64,000 bases of DNA from positions 186,001 to 250,000 of the forward strand of contig CANQWN010000001.1 in the NCBI GenBank assembly GCA_947627575.1. The letters run 5' to 3'. Under the pieces are notes generated by a model, which saw nothing but the letters and a program-made list of their open reading frames with translations, made no database searches and was not told the DNA's origin. This document shows positions 8,582 to 17,282 of this stretch, in pieces. Made by a program: the position numbers and the translations under genes. Source of the stretch: an uncultured Clostridia bacterium. GTDB lineage: Bacteria > Bacillota > Clostridia > Christensenellales > Borkfalkiaceae. Position 1 is the first letter of the stretch, and the number at the start of each line of letters is the position of its first letter.

Positions 8582-11500
8582 ATGAAAAAAACAGTTTATC
8601 TATTAAATTTTTTGTTGTTGGCAGCCATTGTAACGTTTGACGTTATGCTGATTTTAAGTCCCGCGCTTTGGCTGAAAAGCGTAGCAAGCGCATGCTTTGC
8701 GGCGGTCGCAATTGTGAACTGCCTTTATGCGTTCAAATGCAGGGCGAAGAAAGCCTTTCCGATTCTTATGTTAATCGGTTGCCTCTTTGCAATGGCGGGG
8801 GATATCATAAATTATAACACGGCGGAAGTATGGTTTATAACCGGCACGGCGCTGTTTGCGGTGGCGCATGTTTTTTATACTGCGGCGTATTATTCGGCTT
8901 ACGAGTTCAATTACGTCGATTTGATAGTTTCCGCCGTAATTTTTGTGTCATCCGTTCTTTTCATAACGCTTGCGCCCATATTCGATTTCGGCGGAATACG
9001 TATGGAAATCGTGTGCGTCGTTTATGCGCTTATTCTTTCACTTTTTGTGGGAAAAGCGATTACCGACATAAGAAAGGGAACCGCGCTTGCCGCTTTGCTT
9101 GCGGTTGGCAGCGTGCTTTTCTATATCTCCGACTTGATGTTGCTTCTCAATATGTTCGGCGCGGTCCACACTATGCCCCGCATTTTGTGTCTTGCAACGT
9201 ATTATCCCGCACAGTTCCTCTTGGCGTTTTCCCTGATTTTGCACGCCGAAAAGGGCGTAAACTTCTTCAAAAGACTGTACTGCCGCATTTTTCAGGGGGT
9301 GCTGAAACTTGCTCTTCCGCTGTTGCCCTATAAAGACCCGAAACTTATAGAGAGGATAACCGAAGTGCCCGCGGTTTTGAAATCCAATGGAAAAACGCAC
9401 GCTTTGGTTGTTACCGATCAAACGATTTACGGGCTCGGACTTACGCAACCGCTTCAAAATGCCATGGAGGAGGCGGGGATTGCTTGCTCCGTCTATCACG
9501 GTGCGGTTGCCAATCCCACGACGGACAACGCCGAGGAAGCGTTAAAAATTTATAAAAGCGAGGGATGCGACTGTTTGGTAGGTTTCGGCGGCGGTTCACC
9601 GATGGACTGTGCGAAATGCGTCGGCGCCTTGGTTGCCCGTCCCAAAAAACCGCTCGGTAAAATGAGCGGAATTCTGAAAGTGCGAAAGGCAATTCCCTTG
9701 CTTATTGCCGTTCCCACGACGGCAGGAACGGGAAGCGAAACGACGCTTGCCGCGGTCGTAGTCGATTCTGTCACGCACCACAAATATGCGATCAATGACT
9801 TCCCGCTTATTCCTTCTTACGCCGTCCTGGATGAGAGCCTGACAGCATCGCTTCCCAAACACATTATCGCTACAACGGGTATGGACGCACTCACACATGC
9901 GATTGAGGCATACATAGGCAAAGGTGGAAACGGAGGGACGCGCAAAGACGCTTTGGAGGCAATCGAACTCGTATTTGATAATCTCGAAAGATCCTATGAC
10001 GGCGACAGGGTAGCGGCGAAGGCAATGCTCCTTGCGTCGCACAAAGCGGGGAGAGCGTTCAGCAAAGCGTATGTCGGTTATGTTCACGCGCTTGCGCACC
10101 CGCTCGGCGGAAAATACAATATTGCGCACGGGCTTGCCAACGCAGTCATTCTGCCCGTCGTTTTGAGGGAATACGGCAAAGCCGTCCATAAAAAGCTATG
10201 GAAAATCGCCTTGTTCTGCGGACTTATAGACAAGAATGCGTCCTATGCGCAGGGTGCGGAGGCTATAATAGGGAAAATCGAAGCGTTGAACGCGGCGTTC
10301 GGCATTGGCAATACATTCAATGAAATTCGGCTCGGCGATATCGAAGAACTTGCTGCTTACGCCGAAAAAGAGGCAAATCCACTATATCCCGTCCCCGTTT
10401 TATGGGATAAAGAAAAACTAAAAGCAATGTATAGGAAACTGCGCGGCGATAATATCGACGAAACGGATATCCCCACAATTGTGAAGCGCCAAAAGCAGTA
10501 TTTTGAAAGCGGTGCAACGCTATCCGTAAAGCACCGCAAAAAAAGGCTGACGGCTCTGTATTCAGCGATCAAAGCGAATTTACCCGCATTGCACGAAGGA
10601 CTGAAAGCCGATTTGGGCAAGAGTCAAACCGAGAGCTATATGTGCGAAACGGGGCTTGCCATGAGCGAGCTTTCCTATATGATAAAGCATATCAGGAAGT
10701 TTGCAAAGCCGAAGGTAGTCAAAACCCCGCTTGCACAGGCAATTTCAAAGAGCTACCGCCTTCCGTCGCCTTACGGAACTGTGCTCGTTATGAACCCGTG
10801 GAACTATCCATTTCTGCTTTCCATGGATCCGCTTATCGACGCGGTCGCGGCGGGCAATACCGTGGTGCTGAAATTGAGCGCTTATTCGCCGAACACCAAC
10901 AAAGCGATCAAAGATGTGATCGACAGCGTGTTTCCGCCCGAATATGTTACGGTGCTATTCGGCGGTGCGCAGATCAATCAGGCGCTGATGGAAGTGAAGT
11001 TCGATTATATTTTCTTCACGGGGAGCAAGAAGGTGGGACAGCTCGTCTATGAAAATGCAGCCAAAAGGCTGACGCCCGTAACTTTGGAACTTGGCGGGAA
11101 AAGTCCCTGTATCGTAGATGAAACGGCAAATTTGAAACTTGCCGCAAAGCGTATCGTATGGGGAAAATTCCTCAATCTCGGTCAGACGTGCGTCGCACCC
11201 GACTATATTTATTGTTCGGAAAAGATTCACGATAGGCTCCTTGCAGAGCTGAAAAAGCAGATTGTAGCGCAATTCGGAAACACACCTCTCGAAAATCCGA
11301 CCTACGGCAAAATGATAAACGAAAAGCATTTTAATCGCGTTTCGGCGCTTATCGACAAGACGAAGGTAGTACACGGCGGAAAGACGGACGCGGAGAGCTT
11401 GAAAATAGAACCGACTGTTTTAGACGGCGTGCATTACACCGATGCCGTAATGCAGGAGGAAATTTTCGGACCCGTCCTGCCGATTTTGACATATCGGGAC

Positions 11501-11833
11501 GATAGCGAAGTAGTGAAGTATATCAAGGAGAACGACGCGCCGCTTGCGCTGTACGTGTTCTCATCCGACAAGCAGAGAATCAAACGATTGACTTCGGAAA
11601 TCGGCTTCGGGGGCGGCTGCGTAAACGACGTGGTCATTCATCTTGCAACGCCGTATATGCCTTTCGGCGGCTTCGGCGCGAGCGGACTTGGATCATATCA
11701 CGGAAAAGCGGGCTTTGAAACGTTCAGTCACTATAAGAGCATCGTCGATAAATCTACGCTTTTGGATTTGCCAATGCGCTATCAGCCTTATCGAAAAGTA
11801 AACGAAAAGCTAATAAAGTTTTTCCTTAAATAA
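8582..11833 (+). CDS. YhhN membrane domain - iron alcohol dehydrogenase - aldehyde dehydrogenase fusion
   Basis: A single 1083-residue frame with three complete modules. Residues 1-225 form a multi-pass membrane domain of the YhhN/TMEM86 family (GD at 72-73, SD at 183-184, YYPAQFLLAFS at 207-217). Characterised members are lysoplasmalogenases, which release a fatty aldehyde. Residues 250-615 are an iron-type alcohol dehydrogenase with GGGS at 336-339 and metal ligands Asp435, His439, His502 and His516. Residues 630-1083 are a class 3-like aldehyde dehydrogenase with MNPWNYP, Glu836 and nucleophile Cys870. The order is the reverse of AdhE. I infer that an aldehyde made or captured at the membrane is reduced to alcohol, oxidised to acid, or both, which would be redox neutral. 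The MarR gene upstream is the probable regulator. The lysoplasmalogenase activity itself is unproven here. Confidence 0.88.
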   Translation: MKKTVYLLNFLLLAAIVTFDVMLILSPALWLKSVASACFAAVAIVNCLYAFKCRAKKAFPILMLIGCLFAMAGDIINYNTAEVWFITGTALFAVAHVFYTAAYYSAYEFNYVDLIVSAVIFVSSVLFITLAPIFDFGGIRMEIVCVVYALILSLFVGKAITDIRKGTALAALLAVGSVLFYISDLMLLLNMFGAVHTMPRILCLATYYPAQFLLAFSLILHAEKGVNFFKRLYCRIFQGVLKLALPLLPYKDPKLIERITEVPAVLKSNGKTHALVVTDQTIYGLGLTQPLQNAMEEAGIACSVYHGAVANPTTDNAEEALKIYKSEGCDCLVGFGGGSPMDCAKCVGALVARPKKPLGKMSGILKVRKAIPLLIAVPTTAGTGSETTLAAVVVDSVTHHKYAINDFPLIPSYAVLDESLTASLPKHIIATTGMDALTHAIEAYIGKGGNGGTRKDALEAIELVFDNLERSYDGDRVAAKAMLLASHKAGRAFSKAYVGYVHALAHPLGGKYNIAHGLANAVILPVVLREYGKAVHKKLWKIALFCGLIDKNASYAQGAEAIIGKIEALNAAFGIGNTFNEIRLGDIEELAAYAEKEANPLYPVPVLWDKEKLKAMYRKLRGDNIDETDIPTIVKRQKQYFESGATLSVKHRKKRLTALYSAIKANLPALHEGLKADLGKSQTESYMCETGLAMSELSYMIKHIRKFAKPKVVKTPLAQAISKSYRLPSPYGTVLVMNPWNYPFLLSMDPLIDAVAAGNTVVLKLSAYSPNTNKAIKDVIDSVFPPEYVTVLFGGAQINQALMEVKFDYIFFTGSKKVGQLVYENAAKRLTPVTLELGGKSPCIVDETANLKLAAKRIVWGKFLNLGQTCVAPDYIYCSEKIHDRLLAELKKQIVAQFGNTPLENPTYGKMINEKHFNRVSALIDKTKVVHGGKTDAESLKIEPTVLDGVHYTDAVMQEEIFGPVLPILTYRDDSEVVKYIKENDAPLALYVFSSDKQRIKRLTSEIGFGGGCVNDVVIHLATPYMPFGGFGASGLGSYHGKAGFETFSHYKSIVDKSTLLDLPMRYQPYRKVNEKLIKFFLK

Positions 11834-11915
11834 TATTTCAAATCCGTGGAACGCTTGATTTTTGATTTGAACAGACTGCCGAAATTGTATCAAAATCGTT
11901 TATCTTTCCCCAATA

Positions 11916-11945
11916 AAGCCGTGGCGATATTGCCGCGGCTTTTTT
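11916..11945 (+). terminator. Terminator of the fusion gene
   Basis: A 9 bp stem AGCCGTGGC/GCCGCGGCT (one G-T pair) with a 6 nt loop, then TTTTT. Confidence 0.82.
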
Positions 11946-11989
11946 AAAAGTTTAAAATTAATTTTTGACGACAAATTGATATAAAATCA

Positions 11990-12017
11990 TTGCATTCAAA
12001 GCCATATGTGGTATAAT
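11990..12017 (+). promoter_or_regulatory. Promoter of the nfn operon (leaderless)
   Basis: -35 TTGCAT (11990-11995), a 16 bp spacer and -10 TATAAT (12012-12017). The expected start at 12023-12025 is only 3-5 nt before the ATG at 12028, so the mRNA should lack a leader. Confidence 0.7.
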
Positions 12018-12027
12018 TGTTGTAATT

Positions 12028-12273
12028 ATGACAGATTTACATTGTTTTGTTTCCGTTGAATTTCCGGACGATCCCAATGTTGCAGGGCTGACGTATTGGT
12101 ATAAATCGCCTTACGATAATGCCGAAGTCGGCGACGGTGTAGTTGCGCCGCTGGGGCGGCATAATAATCTTCAACGCGGGGTTATTCGCGAAGTGAGGTT
12201 TACGAAAAGTTACAATGCGCCTTTTCCTTACGAATACATTAAAAGTATCAAACAACTTATAAAGCAGGGGTAA
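12028..12273 (+). CDS. Small protein resembling the PriA N-terminal domain
   Basis: An 81-residue protein. The segment VGDGVVAPLGRHNNLQRGVI followed by a VRF strand resembles the 3'-DNA-binding beta domain at the start of PriA helicases. No helicase part is present, so it is a stand-alone version or a look-alike. It is first in an operon with the NADPH transhydrogenase genes (4 bp before the next start), which gives no clear functional link. The start codon is almost at the predicted transcription start. Function unknown. Confidence 0.6.
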   Translation: MTDLHCFVSVEFPDDPNVAGLTYWYKSPYDNAEVGDGVVAPLGRHNNLQRGVIREVRFTKSYNAPFPYEYIKSIKQLIKQG

Positions 12274-12277
12274 ATAA

Positions 12278-13117
12278 ATGTACAAGATAGTTGCAAAGAG
12301 GGAGCTTAATCCCACTGTAACGATGATGGATATTTATGCGCCGCTTGTTGCGGCAAAAGCCGAAGCGGGGCAGTTTATTATCTTGCGCGTAGATTCCGAC
12401 GGGGAAAGAATTCCGCTTACGGTTGCGGGATATGACAGGGAACGCGGAACCGTGCGCATTATTTTTCAGATTGTCGGCGGAACCACGATGCGCCTGAACG
12501 CTAAAAACACCGGCGAATACTTATCCGATTTTGTAGGTCCTTTGGGTTGTGCAACCCGAACGGAAAACATCAAAAAAGTATGCATAGTAGGCGGCGGCGT
12601 CGGGTGTGCCATAGCGTTACCCGTGGCGCAGAAATTTAAAAGGATAGGTTGCGAAGTACATTCTATAATCGGGTTCAGGAACAAAGATTTACTTATTTTG
12701 GAAGATGAATTTAAGGAATGTTCCGATAAACTTACGGTTATGACGGACGACGGCAGTTACGGACGGCGCGGCGTTGTAACAGAACCTTTGAAAGAGGCTA
12801 TCGAACGCGGCGAAAATTACGATGAAGTAATAGCAATAGGTCCGCTGATTATGATGAAATTCGTTGTGGCAACCACGAAACCCTACAATGTGCCCACAAC
12901 CGTTTCAATGAATCCAATAATGATCGACGGCACCGGTATGTGCGGCGGTTGCAGGCTTACCGTTGGCGGTAAAACAAAGTTTGCCTGTGTGGACGGACCC
13001 GATTTCAATGGCTTTGAAGTTGATTTCGACGAGGCGATGGCGCGTTCTGACGCTTACGCCGAATTTGAAAAAGGCGAAAGGGAAAAATGCTGCAATCTTT
13101 TCAGGGGGATAAAATAA
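12278..13117 (+). CDS. nfnA: NfnA / sulfide dehydrogenase-like FAD-NAD(P) subunit
   Basis: Small subunit of NADH-dependent reduced ferredoxin:NADP oxidoreductase, a cytosolic flavin-bifurcating enzyme. The 279 residues have a FAD-binding barrel (RIPLTVAGYD), the NAD site CIVGGGVGCAIALP, and a C-terminal [2Fe-2S] site with Cys222, Cys225 and Cys237 plus a nearby Asp217 (DGTGMCGGC). The same Asp-plus-three-Cys arrangement is known in NfnA. The family also includes dihydroorotate dehydrogenase electron-transfer subunits, but the adjacent large subunit decides the call. The stop overlaps the next start (TAATG). Confidence 0.9.
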   Translation: MYKIVAKRELNPTVTMMDIYAPLVAAKAEAGQFIILRVDSDGERIPLTVAGYDRERGTVRIIFQIVGGTTMRLNAKNTGEYLSDFVGPLGCATRTENIKKVCIVGGGVGCAIALPVAQKFKRIGCEVHSIIGFRNKDLLILEDEFKECSDKLTVMTDDGSYGRRGVVTEPLKEAIERGENYDEVIAIGPLIMMKFVVATTKPYNVPTTVSMNPIMIDGTGMCGGCRLTVGGKTKFACVDGPDFNGFEVDFDEAMARSDAYAEFEKGEREKCCNLFRGIK

Positions 13118-14535
13118 TGGCTGTTCAACCTATGAAAAATGCTATGCCCGTGCAGGACGCCCAAGTCCGTGCAAAAAACTTTAAAGAAGTGGCTATCGGG
13201 TATGACGAAAAGATTGCGGTTGCGGAAGCGCAGAGGTGCCTGAATTGCAAAAACAGTCCTTGCGTTGCCGCTTGCCCCGTAAATGTTTCGATTCCGCAGT
13301 TTATATCCAAAATAAAAGACGGCGATTTTGAGGGGGCGTACTCCGTCATATCGGAAAGTTCGTCATTGCCCGCCGTTTGCGGCAGGGTTTGCCCGCAGGA
13401 AACGCAATGCGAAAGCAAATGCACCTTGGGAATCAAGTTCCAGCCCGTAGGTATAGGCAGGCTTGAAAGATTTGCCGCCGATTACCATAATGCCAATTCC
13501 GACGGAAAAATTGACTTGCCGAAGAGTAACGGACACAGGGTTGCCGTTATAGGTTCGGGTCCTTCAGGGCTTACTTGTGCAGGCGATCTTGCCAAAAAAG
13601 GTTATAAAGTTACCGTTTTCGAGGCGTTGCATCTTGCCGGCGGAGTGCTTGTATACGGCATCCCCGAATTCAGATTGCCCAAAGAAATTGTAAGCAAGGA
13701 AGTTAAAACGCTTGAAAATTACGGCGTGGAAATTAAAACCAACGTAGTTATCGGTAAAACTCTCACCGTAGACGAACTGTTTGAAGACGGTTTTGAGGCT
13801 GTTTTTATAGGTTCGGGCGCAGGTTTGCCCAATTTTATGGGTATTCCCGGTGAAGGATTGAAGGGTGTTTATTCCGCAAACGAATTTCTTACCCGTGCAA
13901 ATCTTATGAAGGCGTACCGCGGCGACGCACAAACGCCCATAATGCATGCAAAGCGCGTGGCGGTTGTCGGCGGCGGAAACGTTGCCATGGACGCCGCCAG
14001 AACGGCTTTGCGTTTGGGCGCGGAAAAAGTTTACATAATTTACAGGCGTTCAATGACGGAATTGCCTGCGCGGCGTGAAGAAGTGGAACATGCCGAGGAA
14101 GAGGGCATAGATTTCAGGCTTTTGCGCAATCCCGTGGAAATTATCGGGTACCATAACGCCGAGGACAGGCGCGACCCTAAAAACGGGTTTGTAACGGGGA
14201 TTAAAGTTATCAAATGCGAATTGGGCGAACCAGACGAAAGGGGAAGAAGGCGCCCCGTTGAAATTGCCGGCAGCGAATACGTTCTCGACGTCGATTGCGT
14301 TATCATAGCAATAGGAACAAGCCCCAATCCGCTTATAAAAAATACCACCGCGGGACTTGAAGTTAACAAGCACGGTGGAATTATAGTTGATGAAAGCACG
14401 GGAAAAACTTCAAGGGAAGGCGTATTTGCGGGCGGCGATGCGGTAACGGGCGCCGCAACTGTAATTCTTGCGATGGGCGCAGGGAAAACTGCGGCAAAAG
14501 CAATAGACGAATATATCAGTTCAAAAAGAAAATAA
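13117..14535 (+). CDS. nfnB: NfnB / NADPH-dependent glutamate synthase-like large subunit
   Basis: 472 residues, annotated as gltA/SudA in many genomes. The N-terminal ferredoxin-like part holds cysteines for two [4Fe-4S] clusters (CLNCKNSPCVAACPVNVS, then CGRVCPQETQCESKC). The FAD site follows (IGSGPSGLTCAGDLA), then an NADPH site (VVGGGNVAMDAARTA), then a second FAD segment ending GVFAGGDAV. With NfnA it bifurcates electrons from NADPH to NAD and ferredoxin or runs in reverse, balancing redox pools in fermenting anaerobes. The ATG at 13117 has a strong ribosome site (AGGGGGAT), whereas an earlier in-frame ATG at 13087 lies inside nfnA and is not needed. Confidence 0.92.
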   Translation: MAVQPMKNAMPVQDAQVRAKNFKEVAIGYDEKIAVAEAQRCLNCKNSPCVAACPVNVSIPQFISKIKDGDFEGAYSVISESSSLPAVCGRVCPQETQCESKCTLGIKFQPVGIGRLERFAADYHNANSDGKIDLPKSNGHRVAVIGSGPSGLTCAGDLAKKGYKVTVFEALHLAGGVLVYGIPEFRLPKEIVSKEVKTLENYGVEIKTNVVIGKTLTVDELFEDGFEAVFIGSGAGLPNFMGIPGEGLKGVYSANEFLTRANLMKAYRGDAQTPIMHAKRVAVVGGGNVAMDAARTALRLGAEKVYIIYRRSMTELPARREEVEHAEEEGIDFRLLRNPVEIIGYHNAEDRRDPKNGFVTGIKVIKCELGEPDERGRRRPVEIAGSEYVLDVDCVIIAIGTSPNPLIKNTTAGLEVNKHGGIIVDESTGKTSREGVFAGGDAVTGAATVILAMGAGKTAAKAIDEYISSKRK

Positions 14536-14542
14536 TAGTGAT

Positions 14543-14950
14543 ATGCTTGAAGAACTTAATTCATTGATTTATACCGCCGAAAGTATAAACGTTTATACCG
14601 AAGGAAAGGCGGTAAATTATAGGCACGGCGCGGAAGAATATCGGGTTGTAATGGACGGGTGGAAAAATTTAACTTATTCCGCCTACGAAATGCCCGCGTT
14701 CGGCGTAGCGCTTAATAATGAAACGCTTGAAGAGATGAAGAGAGGACGTTGGGTAGAATTCTGCTTCAACACAACCGTTTCTCATAACGGTATGCCGTTT
14801 GAAAAATTGCTTTTTGAACTGCATTTCGGCTACAGTGGGTTTAATCTTGTAAGATATTCCGGTTTGCAAGGTTATAGCGGAAGATGCTTTTATATAAGTT
14901 TGATAGATAAAAATATGGACGATTTTGTAAATTTAATAGGCAATTTATAA
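14543..14950 (+). CDS. Hypothetical protein, last gene of the nfn operon
   Basis: A soluble 135-residue protein I do not recognise. It has no signal peptide or membrane segment. The C-terminal half is aromatic and glycine rich (FGYSGFNLVRYSGLQGYSG). It starts 7 bp after nfnB, so it shares the transcript. Nothing in the sequence suggests a redox cofactor. Confidence 0.7.
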   Translation: MLEELNSLIYTAESINVYTEGKAVNYRHGAEEYRVVMDGWKNLTYSAYEMPAFGVALNNETLEEMKRGRWVEFCFNTTVSHNGMPFEKLLFELHFGYSGFNLVRYSGLQGYSGRCFYISLIDKNMDDFVNLIGNL

Positions 14951-14952
14951 GA

Positions 14953-14982
14953 TTTATATAGTACTATGTTACACATAAATAG
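14953..14982. repeat. Copy of dispersed 30 bp motif (intergenic)
   Basis: Begins TTTATATAGTACTATG and ends CATAAATAG. It is 27/30 identical to the copy at 28795. Both copies lie between convergent genes beside a terminator. The ends contain ATTTAT/ATAAAT as a short inverted repeat. Confidence 0.7.
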
Positions 14983-15008
14983 TAAATTTGCAGAAATTTA
15001 GGCACTAA

Positions 15009-15046
15009 AAAAGCGTCCGAGGGAATTTCCCCCGGACGCTTTAAAA
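15009..15046. terminator. Bidirectional terminator between convergent genes
   Basis: A 10 bp perfect stem AAAGCGTCCG (15010-15019)/CGGACGCTTT (15033-15042) around an inner GGGAATTTCCC. A-rich and T-rich flanks allow it to work on both strands. Confidence 0.85.
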
Positions 15047-15050
15047 TTAT

Positions 15051-15308
15051 TTATTTGTCCGCTTGCGCTTTTTTATAAGCCTCGATTGCTTTGCTTAATT
15101 GGTCGGGGCAGGAGGTATTGTTACGGCATTTTACGCCTGAAAGCAATTTTTCAATTTCGTCGATATCTCTGCCTTCGACAAGGCGCGCCACGCCCTGTAA
15201 GTTCCCGCTGCATCCGCCAATGAATTTTACGTTATGCATTTTGTTTTCCGAATCTACGTCGAAAATTATTTGTCTTGAACATGTGCCTTTTGTGCTGTAA
15301 GTAAACAT
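15051..15308 (-). CDS. TSCPD domain protein (TIGR03905 type)
   Basis: A small 85-residue protein with the family signature TSCPD at 65-69 and four cysteines (10, 33, 61, 67) that could bind a metal or cluster. The same domain occurs at the C-terminus of some ribonucleotide reductases. The stand-alone form has no proven function. It is transcribed with the DUF4364 gene upstream, 8 bp apart. Confidence 0.85.
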   Translation of the reverse strand: MFTYSTKGTCSRQIIFDVDSENKMHNVKFIGGCSGNLQGVARLVEGRDIDEIEKLLSGVKCRNNTSCPDQLSKAIEAYKKAQADK

Positions 15309-15316
15309 TTATCACC

Positions 15317-15838
15317 TCAATCGCTTAAATTATCGTAAATAACCGTATACAAATCGGTTGCTTTTTCATTCCATTTTTTATATATCGCTTTTGCCGTTTT
15401 TTTATCGGGTACAACAAATTTTAGGTCAAGCAACGGCTGTACGGGCGCAAGTATTTTCAATGAAACGGTAAAGGTTCCATCTACGTTCTGGTAATAGTCC
15501 GACCTGCATTCCTGTTTGTTGCGGTATCTTGCGCTGTTTTTCTTTACGAATATGGAAATTTCTTCCCTTACGCTTTTGGGTATGGTTATGTAAAAATTCG
15601 CAAGGGATTCGCGCCCGTCTTTGGTTATTGTATACAGTTCGTCGCTGCCTTTGACGTTGCAGATAAATTCGTCGTCAAGTAGTTTGGATATTACGTTTAC
15701 GCAATCCATGTAACCCATCCAATTATTCGAAGACGTACACATATCTACTATAGTATCTTTGGAAAGCGCGCTTTCCATTTTATCGAAGACGAATAATATT
15801 ATTAATTTGTTAATAGATGTTTCGCCTGTGTTTAACAT
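15317..15838 (-). CDS. DUF4364 family protein
   Basis: A 173-residue protein with a predicted winged-helix N-terminal half (helices around 10-60, then the strand pair FICNVKGSDELYTIT). It matches the clostridial DUF4364 family, whose role is unknown but which looks like a DNA-binding regulator. It is divergent from the gene at 15987 and both have their own promoter. Confidence 0.8.
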   Translation of the reverse strand: MLNTGETSINKLIILFVFDKMESALSKDTIVDMCTSSNNWMGYMDCVNVISKLLDDEFICNVKGSDELYTITKDGRESLANFYITIPKSVREEISIFVKKNSARYRNKQECRSDYYQNVDGTFTVSLKILAPVQPLLDLKFVVPDKKTAKAIYKKWNEKATDLYTVIYDNLSD

Positions 15839-15880
15839 AAAAATACTGCTTTTTTATAAAAAAATGCAAAAGTTGCTATT

Positions 15881-15909
15881 ATTATACATAATTATTTCGA
15901 TAAAATCAA
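15881..15909 (-). promoter_or_regulatory. Promoter of the DUF4364-TSCPD operon
   Basis: Read on the minus strand: -35 TTGATT (15909-15904), a 17 bp spacer and -10 TATAAT (15886-15881). The leader would be about 37 nt without an obvious ribosome site. Confidence 0.75.
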
Positions 15910-15948
15910 GATATTTACCTAAAAATATTTTAATTTTGGTTAAGACTG

Positions 15949-15957
15949 TGTTATAAT
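15949..15957 (+). promoter_or_regulatory. Extended -10 promoter of the gene at 15987
   Basis: TGTTATAAT (TGn plus TATAAT) with no good -35, 30 bp upstream of the start codon. The ribosome site AAAGGTGG lies between. Confidence 0.55.
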
Positions 15958-15986
15958 TGTAGCGTATAAATAGATAAAGGTGGATT

Positions 15987-16751
15987 ATGGAAAGCACGAA
16001 AGAGCAGATAAACGATTTTATTGCGAAATGCGAAGAGCTTAAAGAGTGTAAATTCATAATGGCTACAACAAAGATTAAGGATTTGCTTAAAGCCATCGTG
16101 AACAGCCGTGAACTTTACAATCTGTTTGAAACCGTCACTAAAAATTTCGATTACATATCGGCGCGTTCCGATTGTCTGGTAACGACGGGCGAGGGGATTT
16201 TAAGCAAAAGCTATCTTGTCCTTCCGCAGACAATAGGGCAAAGGCTTGCTTTTATATTTTGCCTTTTGGTTGAATTTGATAACGATACGCTTAATTTTAA
16301 CGAATTTCTCCGCGTTTACTTCCCCGAGGAAGGTAGTTATTATTCAAGTTACCGCGCGTTCTGTAAAACTGTTATAGACAGTTTGGAAGATATGATAAAG
16401 CAGGTGTTTCAGGAAGAGTTGTCCGCACCTGCCGCGCCTTCCGCGGAAGATGGTGAACAAATGCCCGAGATACAATCAAATTCCGCACGCGCTGGACTTT
16501 TATCGTCTGTTTCGCTTACGTTGGCGCAGGAAAAAAAGTTTTTATTTGAAAACCCCAATGTCCCTAAAGACGAACGCGAGGCGGCTTATAAAATTTTAAA
16601 CCAACTTGAAAGGGCGGTTAAAGCCGGCGACATTGCTTTAATAGACGCGCTTTTATGCGGGTATAACTATTTTGTGCTTTATATGAAGTGCGTAAGCGAC
16701 AATATCGCGCCGCTTATTCAGATAATAGCGGCATATGAAGAAACTTTATGA
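15987..16751 (+). CDS. Hypothetical cytosolic protein
   Basis: A 254-residue helical protein without signal peptide or membrane segments and without a motif I recognise. A low-complexity linker rich in Ala, Pro and Glu (about 150-170) separates two helical halves. The start has a good ribosome site (AAAGGTGG). It overlaps the Nudix hydrolase by ATGA and is probably co-translated with it. Confidence 0.7.
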   Translation: MESTKEQINDFIAKCEELKECKFIMATTKIKDLLKAIVNSRELYNLFETVTKNFDYISARSDCLVTTGEGILSKSYLVLPQTIGQRLAFIFCLLVEFDNDTLNFNEFLRVYFPEEGSYYSSYRAFCKTVIDSLEDMIKQVFQEELSAPAAPSAEDGEQMPEIQSNSARAGLLSSVSLTLAQEKKFLFENPNVPKDEREAAYKILNQLERAVKAGDIALIDALLCGYNYFVLYMKCVSDNIAPLIQIIAAYEETL

Positions 16752-17278
16752 AGCTGGATGAGACAAAAATTTCGTCCGAATGTATTTATTCGGGCAAAAT
16801 ATTAAGTTTATACCGTGACGAAGTGCTTTTACCCGACGGGAAAAAGTCATTCAGAGAGTGCGTACGGCACAATGACGGCGCGGCGGTTTTGCTTGTCAAA
16901 GACGGAAAAGTTTTGTTGGTAAGGCAGTTCAGATATCTTTACGGCAGAGAAATATATGAAATACCCGCCGGCAAATCAGACGACGGGGAAAATCCCGATT
17001 GTTCCGCTTTGCGGGAACTTAAAGAAGAGACGGGTTATATCGCGAAAAAACTTACTCCGCTGTGTAAAATTTATTCTTCGCCCGGATTTACCGACGAAAC
17101 TATACATATTTATCTTGCGGAACAATTTGAAGAGGGTATAAGCAGACCCGACGAGGGTGAGTTTTTAAACGTTGAGTTTATTCCGCTTGAAAAAGTGCTG
17201 GAAATGATTGAGCGCGGCGAAATTTGCGATTCCAAAACGGTTGCCGCAGTATATAAATACGTTATATTGAACAAATAA
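16748..17278 (+). CDS. Nudix hydrolase, ADP-ribose pyrophosphatase type
   Basis: A 176-residue Nudix enzyme. The Nudix box runs from the Gly of AGKSDDGE through RELKEETGY at about residues 80-99, with the metal-binding REnnEE core intact. The preceding strand EIYEIPAGK is typical of the ADP-ribose pyrophosphatase branch (YqkG/NudF), which splits ADP-ribose into AMP and ribose 5-phosphate. Substrate is inferred from similarity only. Confidence 0.88.
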   Translation: MKLDETKISSECIYSGKILSLYRDEVLLPDGKKSFRECVRHNDGAAVLLVKDGKVLLVRQFRYLYGREIYEIPAGKSDDGENPDCSALRELKEETGYIAKKLTPLCKIYSSPGFTDETIHIYLAEQFEEGISRPDEGEFLNVEFIPLEKVLEMIERGEICDSKTVAAVYKYVILNK

Positions 17279-17282
17279 AAGT

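Noticed and set aside
8582..11833. Naming the fusion AdhE
   Set aside because: AdhE has the aldehyde dehydrogenase first and no YhhN membrane domain. The order and the extra domain here differ.
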